The notes: generated by a model from the sequence alone, not told the origin. DNA of 64,000 nt from Notolepis coatsorum (GCA_963971535.1 OZ020592.1:127175888-127239887), one strand, 5' to 3'; positions 34,439 through 45,462 are shown, numbered from the stretch's first letter. Numbers and translations: made by a program.

Positions 34439-35338
34439 TGGGTTGGGCAGTGAAAGAACCAAGCATTTCACTGTAATGTAATAGCTAAATAAAACAACTT
34501 GAACTTGACTTGTTACATTTGCACTCTGGTTGTATGCCAAATGTATTCTGGTTGTACTGTACTTGTGCTGTAAGATGACAATACATTGGAACCGAATCGA
34601 CAACGCTAGGGGTTCAGCAGGTGTGTTCTGAATGCCAAATATGACAACATCACCGTTGTGAAGGGCATATGGGCGAGTGGTGATATGCTGGGAAACCCGG
34701 TAATAATAAAATGTCACTCGGCTGCATTTAAGCAAAGCCGCTCAGTATAGTCGTCCACTATGTTGAATGCGCGTTATGGTAGCTTGTTACATGCTAGGTA
34801 GCTAGCCGGCTAATGCTGGTTGACTTGTCATTCTCATCCGACTCGAAGGAGACGCGTCGCGTGCTGTTGTTCGCCCCCATGTCAGACCGCACCGATATCC
34901 GAAAGCGACGACTCTACATGCAATTATTTTCATCCACTCATGTGTTTTTGTAAGTTTGTCTACGTTGTCAAGCCGGCTGCCGGTGGCAGGAGTTTGTAGG
35001 TCTGCGCGCAGTGGTCTGTCCACTTCCCCTAGATGGGCGGCATCTTCTAGAAAACGAGTGTTCATTGGAGGAGCTTAGAGCGCATCTGTACAACGATGAT
35101 GTTCATTGGTTATGGTCTGATTATTATGTGGCGCAAATGGGAGGAATCAAGGGGGGAGTCAGAGTTCGGTTTGTGTCAGTGAGCGAATCAGCAGATTGCA
35201 GAATGATTTTTTTGTTTTGTTTTGTAATTACTAGTACTCGCCAGACTGGCGAGTGCTCTTCATGAATTACTTGCCAAACGTAAAAAATACTCGCAATTGG
35301 CGAGTAAAGTGGCCTAATTTCCTCCCCTGTCACTGACC

Positions 35339-35436
35339 CTTAGCTGCCAGAGATGTACCCTTCCTGCTGACTTGTTGTTCACAATCTGAAAGTCACTTTG
35401 GATAAAAGCGTCCGCTAAATGACTAAATGTAAATGT
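35339..35436 (+). mobile_element. L2-type LINE 3' end, 3' part
   Basis: ccttagctgccagagatgta, ttcctgctgacttgttgttc, ctttggataaaagcgtccgc, aatgactaaatgtaaatg. Continues 33040-33537 across the hAT insertion. Confidence 0.7.
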
Positions 35437-35904
35437 AACATTTTGATCAGCGCTTGAGCCCCTCGAGCTGCCAAACCGATGGGTCACATCCAGCCCAAGT
35501 ATTCCAGCTTGGATACTGTAGAAATGATACTGCCACTGTGTATAGTGGATATTTTTATCATGCCACGTACCGCACACTTGCGCACAATCTAATTAGTTAA
35601 TTCAGTTACCCATATCAAATCACTCTGCTGCGTGTTAGGAAGCGTGTCAATTCGTCAGCATAGTAGTTGACAGTTCTGGTAGATGCATAGCGACAGGTGA
35701 CAACATTGGTTTGTTGCATCGTCGTCAGTTGAAACATATTGTCAACATTCCAGTGGTGAGGGTTCTAAGGGTTTGCCACCCTGCGACGGAAAGTTGCTAA
35801 AGCCACTAATCTGATACGATTCCACAACAAAGCACCAAAACCTCTGCTTGTAGAGAGCTGGACCTCATTGGCAGAGAGGCTTAGTGAGTACGAGTGAGTA
35901 TACT

Positions 35905-36800
35905 TGTATTTTATTTTTTTATTCTTTTTTAAACAAACATATAAACAAACATGACAACACACGATAAGATATACAAGCATTAATTGTCAGGGCACATCCA
36001 ATGGGATCACCTTTTGGTTAGTTGTTTTATATAAGATATACCCATAATACCTGTTATCTAAAAAAAAAAAACCCTACATACATATGCTCAGCTCGAACCC
36101 CCCCCTCCCGGACCCCACCTTGAGAAGTACCTCCACTATCCCTCGCACCTAACCAGACACTACCATTATAAGCTAGCTTTTATTCTCTCCACCACTTCTA
36201 ACCACATTGACATTTTGGATTCATTGAGACCCAGAATTCTTGCTGTAGATATTTCATGGTAAATTACATCGAGATATGTAAGAAACCAAACTTTACGGCA
36301 CATTTTTTCCGGTTGAAACCAGCGTGATGCGATCAGCTTTTTGGCTACTGTGATACCCGATAAAACCAATCTCTTTAGCTGTGGATTCACTGCAAACTCA
36401 AAAACATCATTCAACAGCAATACCGAGGGGTGTACAGGTATATTCCAAGATACGAGTTTTGATATTTGTTGGGTCACATCTTTCCAGAATGCCTTAACTG
36501 GTGAGCAGTCCCAATACATGTGCATAAATGTCCCTTCGTCCCCATTTGTACATTGGGTGCATTTGGAATCTTGTTTGAGCCCCATTCGGCACAGTCTTAT
36601 AGGAGTCAAGTATGTCCTGTGAATATAGTTAAGATTGATTTGTTGATGATCCGGGTTCCTTGATGTAAGTCGGACATTTGCCCAGGCTCCTTGCCAATCA
36701 AAGTCTAGTGAGTATACTGTACTGACCTCCATGTATCTAAATCCTACATTCTGTGTTAATTCCAATACGTAGCGGTTTATAATGAAATAGAGAAGTAAGT
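35905..36800 (-). pseudogene. 5'-truncated LINE-1/Tx1-type retrotransposon, ORF2 C-terminus
   Basis: The minus-strand frame 36166-36765 (199 codons, open upstream to about 36785) contains LTSRNPDHQQINLNYIHRTY, RLCRMGLKQDSKCTQCTNGD, TFMHMYWDCSPVKAFW and KKLIASRWFQPEK. The order Tyr-rich segment, CxxC, H-x3-5-WDC and FW is the C-terminal zinc-knuckle region of L1-clade ORF2 proteins. It lacks endonuclease and reverse transcriptase domains, so it cannot be autonomous. The T-rich + strand stretch at about 35908-35932 marks the former poly(A) end. The frame is undamaged, suggesting a fairly recent insertion. Confidence 0.8.
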
Positions 36801-36846
36801 ACTGTGAGGTGAGCTGACCTCAATACACAGTTGTAAGTAACTAGAA
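36784..36846 (+). repeat. Unit of a degraded tandem repeat split by the composite element
   Basis: agagaagtaagtactgtgag ... cctcaatacacagttgtaag plus taactagaa matches units at 42841-42920 and 42921-42960 on the far side of the 36847-42840 composite. Confidence 0.6.
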
Positions 36847-36921
36847 TAGGGTTTCTCAACGGGGGTGGTACTACCCCCCAGGGGGCGTTCAGAGACTGTC
36901 AGGGGGTGCTGGGTGCAGAAT

Positions 36922-37081
36922 AGACCTATCTCAAACCCTGCCCCTTTTCTTGATCCTCCAATCACAGCTGTCGCTTACCTCTGACTTCCTCGTACAAACT
37001 TTGTTTATACGAGGAAGTCAGAGGTAAGCGACAGCTGTGATTGGAGGATCAAGAAAAGAGGGCAGGGTTTTGAGACAGGTC
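36922..37081. repeat. Long near-perfect hairpin, about 70-bp arms
   Basis: The arm 36928-36994 (including cttgatcctccaatcacagc and tgtcgcttacctctgacttc) is repeated as its reverse complement at 37008-37078 with only a few mismatches or indels (cccctt against gagggc; aaaccc against gggtttt). The loop is 13 nt. The hairpin belongs to the Charlie-like shell. Confidence 0.9.
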
Positions 37082-37151
37082 CATTGTTGAAAGGGGGGCG
37101 TTGAGATGCTCAAAAGGGGCGTTAGTTTATTTGATTTATTATCATTGTTTT

Positions 37152-37618
37152 TTTTATCCACTTTTTCTCCTTTTTTAAATTTTTCTCCCATCCCAATTTC
37201 GCTGTGCCAATTCTCCCCTCCCCTGTCTTGAATGTTGCTCACATATGCCCCCCACTGGCCGGTTGTAGTGAGGATAGAAGCCTTGCATCACATGTCCCCT
37301 CCAATACACGAGGAGGCAGCCTGTCACATCTTTTCACCTGCCAGCGGGGACTCTCATTGGCGAGGTGTAACGTGTGGGAGGCTCACACTACCCCCGCCAT
37401 TTCCTGTCTCTGCTGTGCAGCCGTCCCCCAACCGACCTGTAGGAGTCGCTGTCCACAACGTCCAGATTACCACCCATCGACTTCCACCCGCTAACTCTGC
37501 CAATTGAGATAGTATGACGGCCGGCCCAAGCCGGAGGCAACGGCGACAGCCGGAGTCGAACCCGGTGTCTCTTTCGTTGGTGACGAGTGCAATGTCCGCT
37601 GCGCCACCCAGCCGCGCC
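37152..37618 (-). mobile_element. Full-length tRNA-derived SINE, minus strand
   Basis: On the minus strand it begins ggcgcggctgggtggcgcag (A-box region) and contains ggttcgactcc (B box), followed by a long body. TSD TTATTATCATTGTTTT is exact (37136-37151, 37619-37634). About 467 bp, with the T-rich tail at the low-coordinate side. Confidence 0.88.
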
Positions 37619-37793
37619 TTATTATCATTGTTTTAATGTCAGGACAAGAACTGGAGTGGAACCAGAGAGGAGCCTACATGCAGTGAAGCACAATCAAAAT
37701 CCAACATCCCACTTCAGAAACAGGGAAAGTGTCACTTTTTAGCAGAGGAAAAGGTTGACTTTTTGTAATGTTTAATAAATACACACTTGGTAG

Positions 37794-38194
37794 TAGGGAT
37801 GCACCGATCTGATATCGATATGAGATATCGGCCCGATATGATAAAAATAGCTGGATCGGGTATAAATCTTTTTTATAAAAAATATTGGATTACATTTTTT
37901 TTATATAATAATATAATATAATAAGAAATAAAGTAAGAAATAACAATTCAGTACATTTATATCTATGTGTTCATTTGTTACATTTTGTTTCACTAAATTA
38001 GGAAAGTAATGTTCTAAGTCAAGCCTGATGTTGCCTCGCACAAAAGAATGATCCCAGTCTCTTCCACACAGTGAGGCATACAGTTTATTAATTAAACAAT
38101 GGGTATCGGATCGGTACTCGTTATCGGCCGATACACAAAGTCCAGGTATCGGTATCTTTATCGGTACTGAAAAAGGCGTATCGGTGCATCCCTA
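37794..38194 (+). mobile_element. 401-bp hAT MITE (TAGGGATGCACCGATC)
   Basis: Left end TAGGGATGCACCGATCTGA, right end GCGTATCGGTGCATCCCTA, TSD CTTGGTAG exact (37786-37793, 38195-38202). Non-coding, with subterminal gatatcgg motifs. Confidence 0.92.
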
Positions 38195-39189
38195 CTTGGT
38201 AGTATCAAATCTGAATTCAGGAAAAATTACAATAATGAAGATTATATTGGGTCCCTATTAGGGATGTTCAATATTGGCTTTTTTTACCGATATCCGATAT
38301 TGTCCAACTCTTCATTCCCGATATCGATATCAACCGATACCGATATATGCAGGGTTTCCCCCCCCCAAAAAACTGAATAATTTCAGGTAATTAACACTTT
38401 CAGTGCCACGAGGTGGTGCCAGAGTTAGCGCTTCAATGCCACCATCGGCGCCAATGTTACGCTTAATATCGCCTAATCTATGTTTTAAATTATGGCTATG
38501 TGTCTAATCTGCCCGTCGCTTATCAAAGAATCCTTTTCCAGTCAGTGCTGTCAAGGCAGATTGGTTTTTTATCGCTTCATTTCCGTTTGAGAGCATTTTG
38601 AAAAGCACCCGTTTTGAGGTAAAAAACAGTCCATTCTGGACCATTCTATGATAATCGTCTTTTACTGGAATATTCCAGAACGTTGATATTTGTCGGCCTA
38701 TTTATAAATTGTTTTCAAATAAACGCTAGATGATCAATATTATACGTGCACGCAAGCCCATTTCACAAAACAGCTTATATCTTCATCAAAATGAGTCTGA
38801 TTATCCTAACACTGATAACATAGATTCCTTACCTGACATCAGATGGTATCCAACTGGTATATCGCTGCTGTCGGGACAAAACCTCATAACTCCATTTTTT
38901 TAATTTTTTTTATTATATAAATCAACTCCGTAGATCATCCTCCATATGTGTGTGTGGGTTTTACAAAGTTTAAACAATGGGAAAGCATTAAACCGATCAT
39001 CTGTCTAAACCTCCTAACTCTATTCACCCTCAAATCTGTGTTAGTTTTTTTCATCTGCTGAAAAGTTGGGTTTTTGGAGTTATGAGGTTTTGTTCCGACA
39101 GCAGCGATATTCCAATTCCTGATCACCATTCGAAAAAATCGATAAGTGTATGGATCCAACGTGTGTACAGTGCAGTACATGGGTATACT

Positions 39190-40375
39190 TAGAGCCATAT
39201 GAAATCCGTTTTATTATTTTCCAAATTCCATTTAATTTTTTCCCAAATTCCGTTTTTTCCATTTTAATATTTCAGAATTCTGTATTTTGCTTTTTATGCT
39301 CATTTTACCATCAGAAATAGTGTCTAATAAGTGGGAATGAATAAATGTCCACAATTGAATAAGATATAACAGTCCATTTAATGTGTTTAAGTGCTGCAAC
39401 TCAGAAATACAGTTCAATTTTACACAATATTTTTCAATTAATATTGTGACAAAATAAAAATACACATTTCAAGTGTAAACAATAGATACAGCTAGCTACT
39501 ACTGACATTATCACAATGACAATGTTAGCCTAGCTATATCTATTATATTGTGATGAAATATAGTAATGCATAATTTAGGCACCTTTAGTTTAGTTTATTT
39601 CGTTTATAAAGGACAGTGTATAATGACAATCGTTTGCATTAAACAAATGGATGGGTGCACTAGATTTAGCAAGAAGCTATCATTTCCATCTATAGCCCTA
39701 TGTACTGTAACGTTTCATAGCTATTTAAGTTTATTTAGATTATAAAGGGCAGTGTATAATGACAATCGTTTGCATTAAACAAATGGATGAGTGCACCAGA
39801 TTTAGCAAGAAGCTATCATTTCCATCTATAGTCCTATGTACTGTAACGTTTCATAGCTATTTAAGTTTATTTAGATTATAAAGGGCAGTGTATAATGACG
39901 ATCGTTTGCATTAAACAAATGGATGGGTGCACTAGATTTAGCTAGAAGCTATCATGTCCTAACGTTATAGCTATTTAATCACAATAGTGTCGCAAGTGTT
40001 TTTGCGGGTCCAGTCCAGGGAACGTTGACAGAATTTGCAAAACACCTTATCACCGGAGGCATAAAAGTCATTAGGATACTGTTCTGCTCTGAATTGAGGG
40101 CTTATTGCAGAATTTCTTAGCTTCTTGACGATGTTAACCTGATGTTAACACTGAAGCAGCCAGACGCTTGAGCACCGCTGTGTTGTGTGTAACACGCTAT
40201 AGCGTCCCCGCCTCCCCGGTCGCGTGTGCACCAAACGTTCCACCCAAAAACAGAATTTCAGTCCAGATTAGGCCAAATTCTGCAATATTCCACGTTTTGC
40301 AGTTGATTCCATTTTTATTGGTTAATTCCGCGATTCCGTCCGCGATTCCGTGAATGCGGATTTCATATGGCTCTA
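39190..40375 (+). mobile_element. hAT element (TAGAGCCATATGAAATCCG), 1186 bp
   Basis: Left end TAGAGCCATATGAAATCCG and right end CGGATTTCATATGGCTCTA are perfect 19-bp inverted repeats. TSD GGTATACT exact (39182-39189, 40376-40383). Subtermini are rich in aaattccg-type repeats. Contains a three-copy tandem repeat at 39590-39965. Confidence 0.93.
39590..39965 (+). repeat. Three-copy tandem repeat, about 140-bp unit
   Basis: ggcagtgtataatgacaatc, gcattaaacaaatggatg and tagcaagaagctatcatttc recur three times, the last copy 3'-truncated. Confidence 0.9.
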
Positions 40376-40563
40376 GGTATACTAGGGTAGGCTCGCGTGA
40401 TGCAATATGATTTCAGATCGCTTAAAAAAAATAAAAAATAAAAATCAGAGAAATCTCGTGAGTGGCTTTCAACAAGATATTAATAATTCCGAGATATCTC
40501 GTGAGTGGCAGTGAAAGTGTTAACATCTTGTCGTGGAATTAACACAACATTATGCATACTTTT

Positions 40564-41041
40564 TTTATTTTAAATTTTTTTAATCCTCTCTTTCTCCGAT
40601 TTTTCTGTTTTCTCCCCGTCCCAATTTAGTAGTGCCAATTCCCCCCCTCCCCTACCTGGTTGTTGTGCGCATGTTCTCCTACTGGTCGGTACAAGGGAAC
40701 CCTGAAGTCATCCGCACGCTTCCTCCGACACGCGCGGCGACAGCCAGTGACTCTTTTTTCACCTGGCAGCGAGGACTCTCATTGGTGAAGTGTAACGCGT
40801 GGGAGGTCACGCTGCCTTCATCAAGTCCTGCCTCCGCTGAGCAAGCGCCCAGACCTGACCTGTAGGCGTCGCTGTCCACAACGCCAGATTCCCACCCATG
40901 ACTTGCCCTCCCCCTAACCCAGCCAAACGGGTTAGTATAGCGATCAGCCCAAGCCCCAAGCAATGCTGACTCCGGGTGTCGAGACCGCAGCCTCTTGCAT
41001 TGGCGACGAGCGCAATCTCCGCTACGCCACCTGACCGCCCT
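40564..41041 (-). mobile_element. Full-length tRNA-derived SINE, minus strand
   Basis: Minus-strand head gggcggtcaggtggcgtagc with the same body as 37152-37618. TSD CATTATGCATACTTTT exact (40548-40563, 41042-41057). Inserted in the 38259-41229 hAT. Confidence 0.88.
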
Positions 41042-41929
41042 CATTATGCATACTTTTGACAATAAATAAAATAAGTTCTAAATTTGTTCTTACTTGCTTG
41101 CCTGGGTAAATAAAGGTTAAATAAATGTCAAAAATGTATTATTATTTTTCTTTTTAAACCGATACCGATCATTTCCGATATTACATTTTAATGCCAATAT
41201 CGGTAGGCCGATAATATCGGACATCCCTAGTCCCTATCCATTGTTAGAAGTAGGGCTGACCTTCGAAAAAAAAATTTGGCAATCGAAGCTTCGGGGCCGA
41301 GCTTCAATTTTAATTCGAAGCTTCGAATTAAAAAAAATTTATTCTTTTTTTTTTATAATTTATTTTTTTTATCTTATGTTGTGGGACTTGTACAGCACTT
41401 TGGTAAACGTTGTTGTTTTTAAATGTGCTCTATAAATAAAGTGGATTGGATTAATGAATTAAGTAGCCCCTTTCGTGACTGTGACGCAGCCAACACGGCT
41501 GTGTGATTTAATTCAAGGTGGATCGCTGTTGTCGTTTGAACAACTTCAGATTTCATGGGAACTACCAATCCCCCAAATCAAGAATGTTTAAGATGAATGA
41601 AGTAAGATTTTGATTATTTGAAATATGGCCTGTGTAGACTAAACTATGCACAGAATTATGTCAGTCTACAAGGTCCAGCAATGTAGACCTTGTAGACTCC
41701 ACTACAGACCAATTATCAGTGAATGTTCATGCATTTTTAAGAAGGGCTACTTCCACAAAAAAACAAATAACTCACCAAAACATCTCAGTAGCACCTTATC
41801 TAAATGTTCTATTTCATATATGGAGATTCATATTTATTTATGTATTGCATGCATTTCTAAATTTTATTTCCTATTTTGTTTATTCATCCCAGTATCTTTC
41901 TTTCTTATGTGTGGAATTCTACAAGGCAT

Positions 41930-42268
41930 TTACATTCACATTTACATTTAGTCATTTAGCTGACGCTTTTATCCAAAGCGACTTACAAGTTCTGTACGAC
42001 AGGTCATCAGGAAGGATACAACTCTATCAGCTGAGTAACAATATTCATCAAAGTGTTGCGTGTTACAGTGTAGGTTAGTTTATTAGGACAAGTGCATGAC
42101 AGTAAGGTTAGTTAGGGTTAGATTTTTTTTATTTTATTTTTTAAATTTTATTTCAGATAATGGTTGAAGAAGTGCGTCTTTAGTCAACGGCGAAAGATTG
42201 GACGGGATTCGGCTGTCCTAACTGGGGTGGGTAGTTCATTCCACCATTGTGGGGCAAGGACTGAGAAT
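41930..42268 (-). mobile_element. L2-type LINE 3' end, minus strand
   Basis: atttacatttagtcatttag, ctgacgcttttatccaaagc, gttgaagaagtgcgtcttta, ttccaccattgtgg. The sister hAT near 21073-21095 shows the uninterrupted sequence, so this is a clean later insertion. Confidence 0.75.
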
Positions 42269-42405
42269 AGGCGTGTAGGTGGTGTATATGTGTTTGAGGA
42301 TGATATCCTTCAAACAGGCAATAGTGATGATATAATTTGGGCAGTGCTGAGCTGGGTTACTTTCCTCCAGTGTATTTGTCCCCCGGCCCCACCCAATGGC
42401 CCCAT

Positions 42406-42407
<2 letters not shown>

Positions 42408-42503
<96 letters not shown>

Positions 42504-42512
42504 ACACACACG
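42408..42512 (+). repeat. (CA)n microsatellite, about 50 repeats
   Basis: Nearly pure CA repeat. The open frames of poly(Thr-His) and poly(Cys-Val) across it are artefacts. Confidence 0.98.
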
Positions 42513-43100
42513 AAGTAAAAAAAAAAAGTCAAAAAAAAATTTGAAATGTTTTTTTGAAAAAGATTTTTTATTTTGTATTTTTTTTTACTTCGATTTTTTT
42601 TTAATGTTCGAAGCTTGTGCCATCGAACGAATCTTCGAAGCTTCGAAGTATTTAAGACAGCCCTAGTTAGAAGCCTTCATTTGACCCAACAAACTGAGCC
42701 AAATAGAAACATCAATGGCTGAGAAGACAAGATATGATAAGTAAAATAAAATTCTCATTGTGTGTGCGGGGTTGAGGGGCGCGTTATGGAACATGGATGT
42801 CAGATCAGGGGGCGTTAACCCAAAAAAGGTTGAGAGTGGTATAAGTAATTAGAACAAAGGCAATAGAGAGGTACTGTGAGGCGAGCTGGGAGAACACATG
42901 GCTGTTTAATACACAGTGGCATCAGTAACTAGAACAAAGGGAATAGAGAAGTAAAGCTAAGGTGATGTGACATTAAGGTTACGTTCACACTGCAAGCCTT
43001 AATGCTCAGTTCAGATTTAACGCTTAGATCAGATTATTTTAGTTTGTTTTGTTTTGTTTGGCTGGTCACAGTCCTGAACTGATCCGCATGCACAAATTAA

Positions 43101-43400
43101 AGGAAAACTCCAACATTTTGGGAAATTCGCTTATTTGCCATCTACCCTGGAGTTAGACAAGAAGATACATACCGGTACCTTTTTTCTTCTCTGTGCATGC
43201 AGTAGGAGTAGGAAGACACGCACCGTTAGCCTAGCTTAGCGTCAGTCACTGGAAGTAGGTTCCTCCATTAGCCTAGTTCCCAACGTCTTCCTACTCCTAC
43301 TGCATGCACAGAGAAGAAAAAGGTACCGGTATGTATCTTCTTGTCTAACTCCACGGTAGATGGCAAATAAGCTAATTTCACAAAATGTTGGAGTTTTCCT
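43101..43400. mobile_element. 300-bp Kolobok-like MITE with near-palindromic arms
   Basis: AGGAAAACTCCAACATTTTG ... GTTGGAGTTTTCCT with TTAA on each side (43097-43100, 43401-43404). The arms (about 105 bp: gacaagaagatacataccgg, ctctgtgcatgcagtaggag) are inverse to each other almost throughout, giving a long stem. Family members: 30421-30560, 32157-32340, 46403-46590. Confidence 0.85.
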
Positions 43401-43847
43401 TTAAAGCCCAACTTGCAGGTTAAACCCTACTCTGCAATTATGGGTAGTTTACATCATTGGTATCTAATTTAATTTTTTTTTTTTTCCATTTGACGCCGGA
43501 AATTTCACTCAGAAATGGTTAAAAAGGTCCACGCACAAATAACATGCACAAGCAAATCTAAAAGCTTATCAGACGCTAGCACGGCCGTGACGTCACTTCA
43601 GGAAACGTATGCCTTATGCCCGTCCGGGTCATAGTACTACTGGATATAATGGCGCTGGCTAACGTTAGCATTATGTCTACTGTCGTGAACCATTTTAGAT
43701 CGGGGCATGTAGAGGAGTAACGAGTAAAATCATGTGCAGGTCCTCTTCTCAGACCTGTGTGGCAAAGCACTGTCTGCACACGCATCATGCAAGCTACACG
43801 TCGCTGCATGTTGATCAATGGTGGCCCACTCGGTGCATCACAGTGGG

Positions 43848-44215
43848 CTACTATTGTGCTAACAACGTGCCGCGGCGTCCGGCTTGTCGGCCGGCATGAG
43901 TGCCCGATTTGGGGTGGTTCTCTCCTCTTTGTGTGCCCCCGTTCTCGCGGGTGTCCTGCCGGGGAGCTTGTGGACGCGACAACAGCGGCGGCCGTAGGGT
44001 GTTTGAGCCTGTAGCGTTAGTTAGCTCATAGCTATCGTGTACCACTAGCGTTACGGGCTCGAGCACCCTACGGCTGCCGCCGTTGTCGCGTCCATGGGCT
44101 CCCCGGCAGGGTACCCGTGGGGACGGGGGTGTACAGAGAGGAGAGAACCATTTTGGGTCGGGCGTTCATGCCGGCCAGCGAGCCGGACGTCGGGATATGT
44201 TGTTAGCACAATAGC
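43848..44215. repeat. Foldback repeat with GC-rich arms of about 165 bp
   Basis: gctactattgtgctaacaac, gcgtccggcttgtcggccgg, gtcctgccggggagc, gtggacgcgacaacagcgg, cggccgtagggtg (43848-44000) recur in reverse complement at 44060-44213 with perhaps 85% identity. The spacer is about 50 bp. Possibly a foldback or MITE-type element. No TSD identified. Confidence 0.8.
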
Positions 44216-44310
44216 TACCAAGCTAAGCTATGTTAGCTTCTAACGGTGTATACACAATATGTACAACGACACAATGATTTACATTATTACAAATATGGTA
44301 ACGTGGTTGT

Positions 44311-44613
44311 AAACAGCGACTCCTACAGTTCGGTCGGGGCGCCTGCTAAGCGCGGATAGGATCTAAGTGGGATAGTGTGATCCTTCCACACGCTACGCCC
44401 TCTCAGTGAGAATCCGCGCTGCCAGGTGAAAAGAAGCGGTTGATTGGCTGGACGTGTGTCGGAGGAAGCACGTGGTAGCCTCCACTCTCCCAGACCGACT
44501 GTGGGGGGTAAGTGCGCAGCGACCAGGAAGGGGATTGGGAATTGGCATAACGACTAACATTGGGATGGGAGAAAATCGGAGGAAAAAGGAGGGAAAAAGG
44601 AGGGGGGAAAAAA
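44311..44613 (+). mobile_element. tRNA-SINE body fragment (5'-truncated), plus strand
   Basis: cagcgactcctacag, gagaatccgcgctgccaggt, gtgtgtcggaggaagcacg, gggattgggaattggc match the body and 3' end of the SINEs at 37152 and 40564 (read on minus). Confidence 0.7.
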
Positions 44614-45322
44614 ACCTGTGATTGAGAATGTTGGATGTCCTTGGCACTTCAAGAATATTATTTCATATCATTCCTGACATAAGCATCAAACACAAGTATT
44701 GCCAATATCTTGCCATGAAGGTTAATTGGAAGTATGTTACCCACATGAGCTGTTCTTTTCCCCTGTAACTAGTCCATCTTGCGTTGCTTAAAAAAATGCT
44801 ACATGCACATGATTTCAAATGTAGGAGAGAAGTATTACTTGGGAATTCAACCAACAAGTAACATTAGTTAGTGATTCTTTAAATTCATAATTTTTGTAAG
44901 TTACATGTATTAATGTAATCAAATATCCCAGATATTCATGTATGAAATATGTACACACGCACAACATAGATGTTTTGTTGATGCAAGAGAATCATAAAAA
45001 CATACGGGTAACTGACAATAATGGAATTGCCTAGTGTCCAAATGGGGTGCTGGGCCACCAGAACAGCCTCAATGTGCTTTAGCATAGATTCTACAATTGT
45101 AGAGATGTGGCCAAAAGAAAAAGGTTGTCTGCTAGAATTCTGGTGGTGGAATCGATACAGTATTGCAAAATGTATCATGATACTCTAGTAGTCTAGTGTA
45201 TCGATATCTTCTTACACCCCTAACTAGGATGAACATGATCACTCAAGAATGCTCTGTGAAGGGAATAAGTGGCGCGATGTCAATTCACCACTGTTGTGTA
45301 AGCACCTCCTCAATACGTATAT

Positions 45323-45328
45323 TTTATT
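45323..45328 (-). other. Candidate polyadenylation signal for txndc9-like gene
   Basis: TTTATT on the + strand is AATAAA on the minus strand, 135 bp beyond the stop codon. No poly(A) remnant is visible beyond it. Confidence 0.4.
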
Positions 45329-45462
45329 TCCATTTTGGCACTTACTGTTAAATTTTTTTATATTAAAAACAGACTGATAGTTAAGTGATCAAAACAAGGA
45401 GAAATTAAAGAACCAAAAACCAATGAGGGGTTTCTGCAGGACTTTGTGCGTGGCAGTGCCTT

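Larger units (their letters stand above)
33546..35330 (+). mobile_element. hAT element (CAGGGGAGGAAACTAAC TIR), 1785 bp
   Basis: Left end CAGGGGAGGAAACTAACTTT, right end CCTAATTTCCTCCCCTG. TSD TCACTGAC is exact (33538-33545, 35331-35338). Subterminal ttaccagcc and ggcgagtaa motifs. It hosts three retroelement tails (33846-33995 plus, 34110-34255 minus, 34300-34438 plus). It splits an L2 3' end. Confidence 0.9.
38395..40519. mobile_element. 2.1-kb TTAA element (piggyBac-like) containing a hAT
   Basis: Left end CACTTTCAGTGCCACGAG, complement of right end CACTTTCACTGCCACTCACG; TTAA on both sides (38391-38394, 40520-40523). An internal inverted repeat (about 38855-38905 against 39058-39112, including cataactcca and gcagcgatat) is visible. 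A hAT (39190-40375) is inserted inside. No transposase recognised. Confidence 0.8.
38259..41229 (+). mobile_element. hAT element (TAGGGATGTTCAATATTGG TIR) with three nested insertions
   Basis: Left end TAGGGATGTTCAATATTGG, right end ATAATATCGGACATCCCTA, TSD GTCCCTAT exact (38251-38258, 41230-41237). Same family as 28787-29067, where the interior is only 281 bp; the excess is due to a TTAA element (38395-40519) and a SINE (40564-41041). Confidence 0.9.
41251..42665 (-). mobile_element. hAT element, inverse sister of 18946-21765
   Basis: Ends TAGGGCTGACCTTCGAA and GTATTTAAGACAGCCCTA; TSD GTTAGAAG exact (41243-41250, 42666-42673). The interior aligns in reverse to 18946-21765 but lacks the TTAA element and has gained an L2 3' end (41930-42268) and a longer (CA)n. 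Confidence 0.9.
36847..42840 (+). mobile_element. 6-kb composite: Charlie-like hAT shell filled with nested elements
   Basis: Left end TAGGGTTTCTCAACGGGGG and right end AAAAGGTTGAGAGTGGTA are inverse (TCTCAAC core), and the flanking repeat (about taagtaactagaa / taagtaattagaa) is continuous outside. Shell pieces lie at 36847-37135, 37635-37785, 38203-38250 and 42674-42840. Inside are a SINE (37152-37618), a hAT MITE (37794-38194), a hAT (38259-41229) that itself holds a TTAA element holding another hAT, plus a SINE, and a further hAT (41251-42665). Shell TSD is not exact, so the outer border is less certain. Confidence 0.6.

Noticed and set aside
35896-36722. tgagtatact at 35896 and 36710 as TSD of the L1 fragment
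   Set aside because: The second occurrence lies within the ORF2 frame, not at the 5' border, so it is coincidental.
42236-42666. Poly(Thr-His) and poly(Cys-Val) frames
   Set aside because: Translation of a (CA)n microsatellite inside a hAT element.
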